Made by a program: the position numbers and the translations under genes. Shown in pieces: positions 56,513 to 64,000 of a stretch of 64,000 nucleotides of DNA. The DNA comes from Facklamia hominis CCUG 36813 (lineage in GTDB: Bacteria; Bacillota; Bacilli; Lactobacillales; Aerococcaceae), in the NCBI RefSeq assembly GCF_000301035.1, contig NZ_JH932292.1:1628044-1692043 (forward strand). The letters run 5' to 3'. The notes under the pieces are model-generated. The model saw only the letters and a list, made by a program, of their open reading frames with translations, was not told where the DNA came from and did not search any database. Within the stretch, counting starts at the first letter, position 1, and every line of letters starts with the position of its first letter.

Positions 56513-56839
56513 ATGAATACAACAAAATTTATTGAGACAAATCAAATGTTTGGTTTAGGTTTACTCTGGTTATTTCTTGTCGCATCATTAATATGCACCT
56601 TAATAATGATTGTAACCTTGATTAAAAAAGGAGATGAAAGAAAGGGATATATTGTAAAAAAATCTGGATTAACTGCATTAGTAGTAGGGATAATATTTTT
56701 AATTATAAACATAATTTGGAATATTTTCTTTGAACAAAATTCTAGTATTGGATTTGAAGATAATCCGATTATTTATGTCGGTATCATATCAATAGCTTTT
56801 AATATTTCTTACTTAATCAATATGAGGAAATATAGGTAA
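56513..56839 (+). CDS. Membrane protein paired with an HTH regulator
   Basis: The 108-residue protein has three hydrophobic segments, starting after a clear AGGAGG. The HTH gene begins five bases after its stop. Such membrane-protein/Xre pairs are frequent in Firmicutes, and the regulator may be controlled by the membrane partner. Specific function unknown. Confidence 0.65.
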   Translation: MNTTKFIETNQMFGLGLLWLFLVASLICTLIMIVTLIKKGDERKGYIVKKSGLTALVVGIIFLIINIIWNIFFEQNSSIGFEDNPIIYVGIISIAFNISYLINMRKYR

Positions 56840-56844
56840 TAGAA

Positions 56845-57036
56845 ATGAAAAACCATATTAAAGAACTTAGAACCGAGAAAGGATTATTTCAACAAGAATT
56901 AGCTGATATATGCGAAGATAGTAGACAAACTGTTAATGCAATTGAAAACAATAAGTACGATCCGACGCTCGAGCTTGCTTTTAAACTAGCTCTTGCTCTT
57001 GAGACCACTATAGATGAATTATTCATATATGAATAA
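56845..57036 (+). CDS. Small Xre-type HTH regulator
   Basis: The 63-residue protein is a single helix-turn-helix (L-R-T-E-K-G-L-F-Q-Q-E-L-A-D-I-C) followed by the typical T-L-E-L-A-F-K-L-A-L-A-L tail. It matches short YozG/Xre regulators. It probably controls itself and the upstream membrane-protein gene. Confidence 0.85.
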   Translation: MKNHIKELRTEKGLFQQELADICEDSRQTVNAIENNKYDPTLELAFKLALALETTIDELFIYE

Positions 57037-57128
57037 AAAGATTGAGTCAAATTTTTTTAAAGTGCCTATTATTTTAGGCGCTTTTTCTATAACGGACTTT
57101 AGGAGATGGTAATATAATATTATAATTA

Positions 57129-57173
57129 ATCCATAGCTTAAGGTCGACACATGTGGAGACGGTAGCATTGATG
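57129..57173 (+). repeat. rlmD-type attachment scar
   Basis: AATCCATAGCTTAAGGTCGA then CATGTGGAGACGGTAGCATT (H-V-E-T-V-A-L-M). The lead-in is shared with 49646. Confidence 0.75.
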
Positions 57174-57378
57174 TTAAGAAAATAGAGTAAAGATTAAAAA
57201 AAAAAAAAGAGAGCAGCTGAGTCATGACTTATAGAAAACAAAGATAATTATGATAACCGCAGCTAATAATTTATTATGGATCTATTCAAAAATAAATGAG
57301 CAAAGAGTGTTACAGCATATTTAAGTTATAAGCATTGTACATTACATTGAAAAAGACATTTATATTATAGGAGAACTT

Positions 57379-57885
57379 ATGAAACTAATTAGACCAGATA
57401 GGAAGTATATCCAAAGTTATATTGAAGCAAATGAAGAAGATGAAATGTTTAGGCCTCATGTAGAAAGACGTTTTAATAACCCTGAGACAATTATAGAACG
57501 TGCTTATAATTTTGAACATGGTATAAATTTGCCAATAAATTATGTTAGAGCGACTACATTTTGGTTGATAGATAATGAAAAATTTATTGGTGAAATTAGT
57601 ATTAGGCATGAATTAAATTCTTTTTTAATTAACTATGATGGTCACATAGGGTACGAAATTAGACAGTCTGAATGTAGGAAGGGCTATGGAACAAAAATGC
57701 TCTCTATGGCACTAATGTATTGTAAAGAGACATTGAACCTTCATAAGGTTTTGATTACATGTGATGATGACAATATCGGATCAATAAAAGTGATAGAAAA
57801 TAATGGTGGAATTTTGGAAAATAAAGTAAAAAATAGATTACCAAGAGGAAATGTTACAACAAGAAGGTATTGGATTAATATATAG
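57379..57885 (+). CDS. GNAT family N-acetyltransferase
   Basis: The 168-residue protein has E-I-S-I-R-H-E-L-N in the core, then I-G-Y-E-I-R-Q-S-E and R-K-G-Y-G-T-K-M-L as the acetyl-CoA loop. It is similar to YhbS-like or predicted acetyltransferases next to ICE debris. Target unknown. TAGGAG precedes its ATG. Confidence 0.83.
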   Translation: MKLIRPDRKYIQSYIEANEEDEMFRPHVERRFNNPETIIERAYNFEHGINLPINYVRATTFWLIDNEKFIGEISIRHELNSFLINYDGHIGYEIRQSECRKGYGTKMLSMALMYCKETLNLHKVLITCDDDNIGSIKVIENNGGILENKVKNRLPRGNVTTRRYWINI

Positions 57886-57926
57886 AAAAAAAGATCAATT
57901 TAATCTGTCCAATATTTAAACTAATT

Positions 57927-58133
57927 GACATATTCCCATATACGAGACTTTTGAAAATTACCAAGTTTTATCCATATTGACCACTCAAGCCATATTGAGG
58001 AAGTGACACTGCTTTTGAAGGCGCGTTAGCGATTGAAGAAACAGCTGTCCTGCCCACTCACGGATTGCCCAAGAACGACGAGCGAAACTAGGAAATGACT
58101 GGATGCAATGGGCTGCCGATTCCCTGGTATTCC
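57927..58133 (+). repeat. Long attachment-scar repeat, copy 3 (more decayed)
   Basis: GACATATTCCCATATACG encodes D-I-F-P-Y-T. CATATTGAGGAAGTGACA (57991) encodes H-I-E-E-V-T. It continues through GAAGGCGCGTTAGCGATTGA and GACGAGCGAAAC to a weak second site. Confidence 0.75.
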
Positions 58134-58168
58134 TTACGAAAAGTGAAGCAATGAATAGAAGCGGTAAT

Positions 58169-58213
58169 AGCGGAGTTTCCTTGAGATGTAAGCTCAGAGG
58201 GACCTCGCTTTTT
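58169..58213 (+). terminator. Terminator-like hairpin, second copy
   Basis: AGCGGAGTTTCC pairs imperfectly with GGGACCTCGCT, followed by T5. Hairpin and the next 60 bases match 43400-43500. Confidence 0.6.
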
Positions 58214-58386
58214 GATTTTTAGAGGAGAAAATGGGATAAATCTGTTAGAATGAAGGTGTGTGTATGGGGAAATTGATCGATGATTTTAGGAAGAAGGTAC
58301 AAACTAAGCACCAATAAAAATGCCCACTTCTTTTCGTAAGTTGAAAATGAAAATTAACCTAGTTTTAAAGTAGAGGAGCAGAGATA

Positions 58387-58830
58387 ATGAGTAAAAGGCA
58401 AATTGCAATTGTAGCTAATCTTTTATTACTTGTATGGTTTTCACTGGATATGTTTGGAGTAAAAATCGGTGATAAGTATTTAGTTGAAGGGGCTTTGAAC
58501 GAAGATGGAATGTTTATGGTCATTTCAACCGTAGTATTTTGTATTTTTCTGTTAACTAGGAAGCTAGGTAAATATATTCAATTGGGTTGGTTATTGGGTT
58601 GGTTTATATTACAATTCCTTGCCCATGAATGGTATACCATTTTCGGAAAAGGACTGATGGGTAGCGTTGAAGGCAAGATTGCTTATTTTGAAAATTGTAT
58701 CCAATTCATAAACATACCGGGAAGATATGTGCCGGATTTATGGCATATTATACTGCATGTTTTAATAATTGTCGCATTTATTGCGACGCTTAGGGTGCCT
58801 ATTGAAAATCAAAAAATTACTTCGGAATGA
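58387..58830 (+). CDS. Unknown membrane protein, four helices
   Basis: The 147-residue protein has hydrophobic segments near residues 7-20, 43-57, 63-80 and 115-135. I do not recognise a family. GAGGAG precedes the ATG. It sits between two scars with the following gene, so the two likely arrived together. Confidence 0.55.
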   Translation: MSKRQIAIVANLLLLVWFSLDMFGVKIGDKYLVEGALNEDGMFMVISTVVFCIFLLTRKLGKYIQLGWLLGWFILQFLAHEWYTIFGKGLMGSVEGKIAYFENCIQFINIPGRYVPDLWHIILHVLIIVAFIATLRVPIENQKITSE

Positions 58831-58840
58831 TTATCAGAAA

Positions 58841-59353
58841 ATGAAAAAGATAAAAAAATTAAGCACGCCATTGGGTGATATAGACATTAAAATTGATGGC
58901 CAGTCTGTTCCTTATGATTATAAGGAGATGGGACCAATTGGGGGAAGACACTTTCCTCTTTTAGGAAGGTGTCATATTCGCATCAAATATATTCCTGATG
59001 GTAAGGAGCATCAGATATCTTGTACCATTAATGATGAACGTTTAGGAAGAGGCTATCATGAATCTGGCGAACGATTGGCTTGTATTAGCTTTTACGGTGA
59101 CAATCGAATAAAACTATCGATAGGTTTGGAAGGTGAAACAGACTATAGCAATGGGAAACGCTACAGTGCATATGATTATGATGATGTCTATATGGATAAT
59201 GGATTAGCATTTGGAATCTTTCCTGATACTAAGACTTCAGAATATTTATTTGCGGTTGCTTGGATTGACGACGTTGGTGCTCATGACCCGATTATTGATG
59301 GAGAAGACAGAGATGTAGAAACGTGGTTTGGGGCAGATCCGCTTTATGATTAA
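58841..59353 (+). CDS. Unknown soluble protein, acidic, beta-rich
   Basis: The 170-residue protein starts ten bases after the previous stop. It is rich in Asp, Gly and Tyr (D-Y-D-D-V-Y-M-D-N, D-G-E-D-R-D-V-E-T-W-F-G). Short alternating hydrophobic stretches suggest a beta structure. Acidic proteins of this kind are often immunity or antitoxin proteins, but no toxin is seen. Family not recognised. Confidence 0.5.
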   Translation: MKKIKKLSTPLGDIDIKIDGQSVPYDYKEMGPIGGRHFPLLGRCHIRIKYIPDGKEHQISCTINDERLGRGYHESGERLACISFYGDNRIKLSIGLEGETDYSNGKRYSAYDYDDVYMDNGLAFGIFPDTKTSEYLFAVAWIDDVGAHDPIIDGEDRDVETWFGADPLYD

Positions 59354-59377
59354 ACAACCATTTTCCCTACCCACTAT

Positions 59378-59432
59378 ACCAAAATCAATCCATTCTTTAT
59401 CCACGACACATGTTGAGCGTGTGGTGTTGATG
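59378..59432 (+). repeat. Rightmost rlmD-type attachment scar
   Basis: TACCAAAATCAATCCATTC leads to CATGTTGAGCGTGTGGTGTT (H-V-E-R-V-V-L-M-T). It is the last scar in the window and probably the right edge of the accreted island. Confidence 0.75.
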
Positions 59433-59727
59433 ACAAGAGTTGCACCCACGAAGTAAATAAAATGTAGATAATAAAGGCTTATTTATAGGCCATCGTTAAA
59501 ATTTATTGTTAGCTTAGAGTAAGCCTTATTATTTGAGAGAAAATAGCAGTAAGTGGGAACATATATCTTAGCAAGAGATGCTACTAAAGAATGTGTTACA
59601 AGAAAAAATGCACTGATTCAGCCCAACTAAAATATATGGATTTGATGTAGAAGGAAAGCCTTTAGCGAATACGTAATTGATGGAATAAGTTTGTAAGGAA
59701 ATGATTAATTATTGAGGAGGTGGAAAG
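59433..59727. other. Junction without gene
   Basis: Short AT-rich debris between the last scar and the core-like acetyltransferase. No coding frame or structure that I can support. Confidence 0.5.
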
Positions 59728-60489
59728 ATGATTTATCAGGAATCCAGTGACATAAATGAAGCGTGCAAGAATTTATTTAATCCCCCTTGGAATCATATTT
59801 TAGATTCGGTTTTAAGTGGTTTTCAAGGTAGAGTTTTGGTAGACCGGTTGACTTCACCCCAATCGGCGCTTGCTATTGTCGGAAAGGGGGCTCCCTTTGC
59901 TTTTTTGGGGGGACAGGTGAATGAGGACTTATGGATGCATCTCCCGAAAGGCGACTTGATCATGGTGCCACAAAGTTCCGCCTGGTCTAATTATTTAATG
60001 ACGATCAAGCAACACGAAGTCAGACCATTTATTCGTTATGCTATGGAAGCACCGCAAAAATTTAATGGGCAGAGAATTAATCAAATGAAGCAATCTTTAG
60101 CGGATTCCTATTCGATTTCTGTCATCAATCAACAGCTGTTTAATCAATGTTTAGAAGAGACCTGGTCTAAAGATTTAGTCAGTAATTTTGATAATTATTC
60201 GGATTTCTGTCAGCAGGCGTTGGGATTTGTTATACTTAATCAAGGAAAAATCATTTCTGGGGCCAGTACTTTCTTTCCCTTAGCAAATGGCATCGAGATT
60301 GAAGTAGACACGCATCCTCGCTACCAGGGGCAGGGATTAGCCAGTATAGGGGTGAGTTATTTAATCAATGCCTGTTTAGATCGTGAATGGTACCCGTCCT
60401 GGGATGCCCATACAGCTATCTCACGAGACTTTTCCAAAAAGTTTGGCTATTCGGTCGCCTTCGACTATCAGGCATTTGAGTGGAAATAA
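59728..60489 (+). CDS. GNAT acetyltransferase (GNAT_acetyltran type), core-like
   Basis: The 253-residue protein has a family-specific N-terminal domain and a C-terminal GNAT fold (V-D-T-H-P-R-Y-Q-G-Q-G-L-A-S). It resembles the PF12746 group. Codon use is richer in G and C than in the island and similar to the first 24 kb, so this looks like the point where chromosomal sequence resumes. GAGGAGGTGG precedes the ATG. Confidence 0.82.
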   Translation: MIYQESSDINEACKNLFNPPWNHILDSVLSGFQGRVLVDRLTSPQSALAIVGKGAPFAFLGGQVNEDLWMHLPKGDLIMVPQSSAWSNYLMTIKQHEVRPFIRYAMEAPQKFNGQRINQMKQSLADSYSISVINQQLFNQCLEETWSKDLVSNFDNYSDFCQQALGFVILNQGKIISGASTFFPLANGIEIEVDTHPRYQGQGLASIGVSYLINACLDREWYPSWDAHTAISRDFSKKFGYSVAFDYQAFEWK

Positions 60490-60589
60490 TAAAATTTTCT
60501 GATTCATCCAAAAACTTAAAAGGGGAAAGTCTATCAGCTAACCTCGTTAAAAATGTGGCAGAGCGTTTTCTAAAGCCAATCAGGACCAC

Positions 60590-60675
60590 TTCTGTCAATA
60601 GCATTCCTTTGAAAGTTATCGAAAAATTAGTGGAGAGTACCTCTCAGAATAGCAAGGGATTGTTCTTTCACCATT
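60590..60675 (+). repeat. Duplicated segment, copy 1
   Basis: It contains TTAGTGGAGAGTACCTCTCA and AGAATAGCAAGGGATTGTTC. It is repeated at 60846-60945 with scattered changes. A frame runs through copy 1 but does not survive in copy 2. Confidence 0.65.
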
Positions 60676-60697
60676 GATCATAAAAGATGTCATCATC

Positions 60698-60726
60698 AAA
60701 GCAGAATATCGGTTCTGCTTTTTTTG
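60698..60726 (+). terminator. Terminator between duplicated segments
   Basis: AAGCAGAA pairs with TTCTGCTT, followed by T7. Confidence 0.8.
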
Positions 60727-60845
60727 TTATGCTTGCAGATCGATTTTATTCGTAGTTTAGAATAGAGATGGTATCTTTCTAAGCCACTCTTTTTGGTATG
60801 ATTTTGCAGGAGAAGGAACAGCGGTATTTGTTAATAAGGCCATTG

Positions 60846-60945
60846 ACCACTTCTGCCGATAGGATCCCTTTGAAAGCTATCAGAAATTAGTGGAGAGTTC
60901 CTTTCAGAATAGCAAGGGATTGTTCATTCACCATTCATATCAAAG
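60846..60945 (+). repeat. Duplicated segment, copy 2
   Basis: Second copy of the 60590-60675 sequence. It keeps AGAATAGCAAGGGATTGTTC and CATTCACCATT. Confidence 0.65.
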
Positions 60946-61089
60946 AAAAATAATAGAAAGTCTAATGATGTGCAAGAGGAAGTAAGATACCTTAAATTAA
61001 TGATATAACTTAACATAAAATACGAAGAACCTTTCTCGACACTAGGAGGTTCGCATCGAATGATTCCCTTGCTATAAGAAAGTCGAGCT

Positions 61090-61186
61090 AAAGGACAGGG
61101 TCATTTCTAACTAACATCTGAGCAGGCTGCCTTTTTAAAAGGCTTAGTGTGTACGCAGACAGTTGCTTAGAGGCCCTGTCCTTTTT
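61090..61186 (+). ncRNA. Candidate structured RNA closed by a long terminal stem
   Basis: AAAGGACAGGG (61090-61100) pairs perfectly with CCCTGTCCTTT (61174-61184), enclosing 73 bases. Inside, GCCTTTT/AAAAGGC forms a second hairpin. The 3' side ends in CTTTTT, so the stem also works as a terminator. There is no coding frame across it. It could be a small RNA or a leader; no known class is recognised. Confidence 0.5.
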
Positions 61187-61280
61187 GTGTACCCAATTTT
61201 TACTCGGAAAAGTCTCCTATAAGAATCATTGAGAAATGGAAATAATATGGTTGTCAAAGATTTTGAAAGAATTATCAACA

Positions 61281-61372
61281 GAGCCCGATTTTTTGTTGAT
61301 CTATGAAAAAATAGAAGAGCTTTAATATTATCTCAAGTAAGAACTGGCTCACAGTCGGATTTATATAAGTAG
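61281..61372 (+). pseudogene. Fragment of a yafQ toxin gene
   Basis: The sequence from GAGCCCGATTTTTTGTTGAT to the stop is nearly the same as 56035-56125 of the intact toxin gene. It has lost bases after GAAGAG, so the frame is broken. Only about 30 codons remain and no antitoxin is present. Confidence 0.75.
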
Positions 61373-61774
61373 CATTATAAAAATGATAGATTTTTACGAT
61401 CTATACATCTTTACAATTAAAAAACTATAAGGAAATAATCGAGGAAATAAAATAATATTCATATCTAAGATCCTTGTGGTAAGTATATATCAGTGAAATA
61501 AGTACATTGACTATCTTACTTATGATAAGTTGTTGTTGTGAAAATTTTATCAAATAGGCTCATAGACTTGTAATTTAACAGACACTATTTGGCAAATCAT
61601 AGATAAGAAAGTATTTAGGAATAAAAAAGTCTAACTTTGGGGCGCACCTCAATTAAAGTCCCTTAGTTTTTGAATTATTTTACAAGGGCTATCTTATTCA
61701 AGTAGGTATGCTATATAATATAAGTATACATTTAACATAAATTGCACAAATCAAAGATTAATGGTGGTGATGAA
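61373..61774. other. Gap before the restriction locus
   Basis: No gene is supported. Around 61625, AAAAAGTCTAACTTTGGGG resembles an IS3-type end like that at 42.9 kb, without a partner end. Confidence 0.45.
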
Positions 61775-61909
61775 ATGGGTAAAATATTAAACAAAAAACA
61801 AATGACTGAAGAAGATATTAAACGTCATTATATTACACCGTCTATTATGAGAAGATGTGAAAATGTTACAACTGATATTTTGCTTCGTATATATGAAGCA
61901 TTAAAATAA
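61775..61909 (+). pseudogene. Chimeric 44-codon frame of type I restriction debris
   Basis: The first half (M-G-K-I-L-N-K-K-Q-M-T-E-E-D-I-K) looks like the start of an HsdR-type subunit. The second half (C-E-N-V-T-T-D-I-L-L-R-I-Y-E-A-L) looks like the end of the small HTH regulator usually placed before hsdM. A deletion appears to have joined them. GGTGGTGATG precedes the ATG, so it could still be translated. Confidence 0.55.
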
Positions 61910-61982
61910 GATAATGTACAGCATGTGCTGGTTAATAATGAAAATAAAAATACTGAAAGAATAACTGATCGGAGGAGAAAAA

Positions 61983-63491
61983 ATGGCAGATAAAACAAAT
62001 GCCAATATTGGCTTTGAAAAACAAATCTGGGATGCAGCGTGCGTCCTTTGGGGACATATTCCGGCAGCAGAATATAGAAAAGTAATTATTGGTCTTATCT
62101 TTTTAAGATACATTTCTACTGCTTTTGAGCATAGATATAAAGAGCTTGTAGAAGAAGGCGATGGATTTGAAGATGATCGCGATGCTTATACAATGGAGAA
62201 TATATTCTTCGTTCCAAAAGAAGCAAGATGGAGCACAATTGCAGCTGCAGCTCATAGCCCTGAGATTGGAACGGTTATCGACACTGCTATGAGAGCAATC
62301 GAAGCTGAAAACAAAAATCTTAAAAATGTTCTTCCTAAAAATTATGGAAGTCCTGATCTTGATAAAAAAGTATTAGGAGATGTTGTTGATATCTTTACCA
62401 ATAACATTGATATGTCAGATACAGAAGCAAGCGAAGATTTACTTGGCCGTACATATGAATATTGCATTGCACAGTTTGCAGAAAAAGAAGGTGTAGGTGG
62501 TGGAGAATTCTATACGCCATCAAGCGTTGTTAAAACACTTGTATCTATTTTAAAACCTTTTGAAAATTGTCGAGTATATGATTGTTGCTGTGGTTCAGGT
62601 GGTATGTTTGTACAAAGTGAGAAGTTCCTTGAATCACATGGAGCTAAGAGAGGGGCTATCTCTGTATATGGTCAGGAAGCAAATCCGGATACTTGGAAGA
62701 TGGCCAAGATGAACATGGCTATTCGTGGTATTGATGCAGACTTTGGTCCTTATAATGCGGATACATTTTCAAATGATTTGCATCCAACTTTAAAGGCGGA
62801 TTTCATCCTTGCAAATCCACCATTCAATTATCATCCATGGGGACAACAAGCTTTACAGGAAGATAAACGTTGGAAGTATGGCTTGCCACCTGCAAGTAAT
62901 GCAAACTACGCATGGATTCAACATATGATTCATCACCTTGCACCGAATGGAAAGATTGGTCTGGTGCTTGCTAATGGTGCTTTATCAACTCAGACAAGAG
63001 GTGAAGGTGCAATTAGAAAGAAAATTATAGAGGATGACTTAATTGAAGGTATCGTAGCGATGCCTACCCAACTGTTCTATAGCGTAACAATTCCGGTTAC
63101 TCTGTGGTTCATTTCAAAGAATAAGAAGCAAAAAGGAAAGACCCTCTTCATTGACGCTCGCAAGATGGGACACATGGTTGACCGTAAGCATAGAGATTTT
63201 GAAGAAGAAGATATCCAAAAGTTAGCAGATACTTTCACAGCTTTCCAAAATGGAACACTTGAAGATGTCAAAGGTTTCTGTGCCGTGGCATCACTTGAGG
63301 ATATTGCAAAACAAGATTATATCCTTACCCCTGGACGCTATGTGGGAATTGAAGAACAAGAAGATGATGGAGAACCATTCGAAGAAAAGATGGCAAGATT
63401 GACATCAGAGCTTTCAGATATGTTCGAAAAATCTCATGAACTCGAAGATGAAATCAGAAGAAAGCTGGGGGCGATTGGATATGAAATTTAA
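61983..63491 (+). CDS. hsdM: Type I restriction-modification methyltransferase HsdM
   Basis: The 502-residue N6-adenine methyltransferase subunit has an N-terminal helical domain (Q-I-W-D-A-A-C-V-L-W-G), SAM motif C-C-G-S-G-G-M-F and catalytic N-P-P-F-N. It methylates host DNA together with HsdS and, with HsdR, forms the restriction complex. CGGAGGAG precedes the ATG. The hsdS gene overlaps its end by 11 bases. Confidence 0.95.
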   Translation: MADKTNANIGFEKQIWDAACVLWGHIPAAEYRKVIIGLIFLRYISTAFEHRYKELVEEGDGFEDDRDAYTMENIFFVPKEARWSTIAAAAHSPEIGTVIDTAMRAIEAENKNLKNVLPKNYGSPDLDKKVLGDVVDIFTNNIDMSDTEASEDLLGRTYEYCIAQFAEKEGVGGGEFYTPSSVVKTLVSILKPFENCRVYDCCCGSGGMFVQSEKFLESHGAKRGAISVYGQEANPDTWKMAKMNMAIRGIDADFGPYNADTFSNDLHPTLKADFILANPPFNYHPWGQQALQEDKRWKYGLPPASNANYAWIQHMIHHLAPNGKIGLVLANGALSTQTRGEGAIRKKIIEDDLIEGIVAMPTQLFYSVTIPVTLWFISKNKKQKGKTLFIDARKMGHMVDRKHRDFEEEDIQKLADTFTAFQNGTLEDVKGFCAVASLEDIAKQDYILTPGRYVGIEEQEDDGEPFEEKMARLTSELSDMFEKSHELEDEIRRKLGAIGYEI

Positions 63492-64000
63492 ATTGTCTGA
63501 TGTAATGGAATTGATTGGAGGCGGAACGCCTAAAACATCGAAAGTTGAATACTGGAATGGCGAAATCCCATGGCTTTCCGTAAAGGATTTTAATAACGAT
63601 TTTAGATATGTTTATGAGACTGAAAAAAGCATTACAGAGTTGGGATTAAATAATTCTTCAACTAAACTGCTTAAAGAAGGCGATATCATCATATCTGCAA
63701 GAGGAACGGTAGGGGAAATAGCAACAATTCCATTTCCTATGGCATTTAATCAATCTTGCTACGGACTCCGTGCAAAGGAAGAGGTAGTCACTTCGGATTA
63801 TTTGTATTACCTGATAAAGCACAATGTTTACATTCTGAAGAAGAATACGCATGGATCTGTTTTTGATACGATTACAAGAGATACATTTAGCGGAATTGAA
63901 GTAGATATCCCTTCGTTGGATGAACAAAGAAAGATAGCATCAATTTTATCTGAAATTGACGAAAAGATAGAACTTAATAATGAAATAAATAAGAATTTAG
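63481..64000 (+). CDS. hsdS: Type I specificity subunit HsdS (partial, cut by the window end)
   Basis: The first 173 residues of HsdS form the first target-recognition domain, with G-G-G-T-P-K-T-S and W-L-S-V-K-D-F at the start. It ends with the conserved helix S-L-D-E-Q-R-K-I-A-S-I-L-S-E-I-D. It decides which DNA sequence the complex reads. It starts inside the hsdM end, so translation is coupled. The second recognition domain and hsdR would lie beyond the window. Confidence 0.92.
   Translation, partial: MKFKLSDVMELIGGGTPKTSKVEYWNGEIPWLSVKDFNNDFRYVYETEKSITELGLNNSSTKLLKEGDIIISARGTVGEIATIPFPMAFNQSCYGLRAKEEVVTSDYLYYLIKHNVYILKKNTHGSVFDTITRDTFSGIEVDIPSLDEQRKIASILSEIDEKIELNNEINKNL

Noticed and set aside
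60480..60677. Open frame of 65 residues after the GNAT gene
   Set aside because: It runs across a sequence duplicated at 60846, where the frame is not kept. There is no ribosome site, so coding is unlikely.
61090..61186. Assignment as 6S RNA, SRP RNA or tmRNA
   Set aside because: Length and motifs do not match: no open central bubble of 6S type, no GGAAGCAG-like SRP loop, and no tRNA-like ends.

Overview
The first ~24.4 kb reads like a low-to-mid GC Firmicutes chromosome of the order Lactobacillales. The strong AAGGAGG ribosome sites, water-forming NADH oxidase, YkvI, Mbeg1-like lipase and F420-ligase-like protein fit Aerococcaceae relatives, but the genus is a guess. From the end of rlmD (24453) the composition becomes clearly AT-rich and the gene style changes to that of Clostridia/Anaerococcus/Streptococcus mobile DNA, continuing to about 59.4 kb. 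A core-like GNAT gene (59728-60489), a debris zone and the start of a type I restriction-modification operon close the window.
Layout. 1-2.7 kb: end of an HD hydrolase, a zinc metallopeptidase and a rhodanese. 2.8-6.8 kb: a manganese-type ABC importer behind DtxR/MntR-like operators. 6.8-7.7 kb: large palindromic repeats. 7.7-13.4 kb: a P1B-4 metal ATPase with two TGAA-N6-TTCA operators, NADH oxidase, a SmtB/CzrA-type zinc sensor, YbaK and the arsenite methyltransferase ArsM. 13.9-24.4 kb: guaB, an F420-ligase-like gene, MATE, YkvI, a choloylglycine hydrolase-family gene, an Mbeg1-like lipase and rlmD.
Island, 24.45-59.4 kb. It is a mosaic of small cargo blocks separated by short scars that repeat the coding end of rlmD (H-V-E-x-V-x-L-L/M, often preceded by D-I/M-F-P-H-T). 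At least a dozen scars are visible. Two lie next to, or inside, wrecked large serine recombinases. Cargo: AraC plus two ABC exporters of siderophore-uptake type; a five-gene methyltransferase/hydrolase/membrane cluster; an ASCH-GNAT fusion; an Abi_2 (AbiF-like HEPN) gene with a probable antitoxin RNA; AlkD; arsRDA-acr3; a lone trypsin-like protease; several GNATs; a GntR-ABC transporter; copY-copB; cadD; RelB/YafQ. The best reading is repeated integration of serine-recombinase elements at rlmD, followed by loss of the recombinases.
Working together: the window carries an unusually full metal toolkit (Mn import, Zn/Co/Fe(II)-type efflux, As methylation, As(III) efflux, Cu efflux, Cd efflux), split between chromosome and island. 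A second theme is structured repeats in convergent gene gaps. In three such gaps the repeat end supplies the TAG stop codon of the minus-strand gene.
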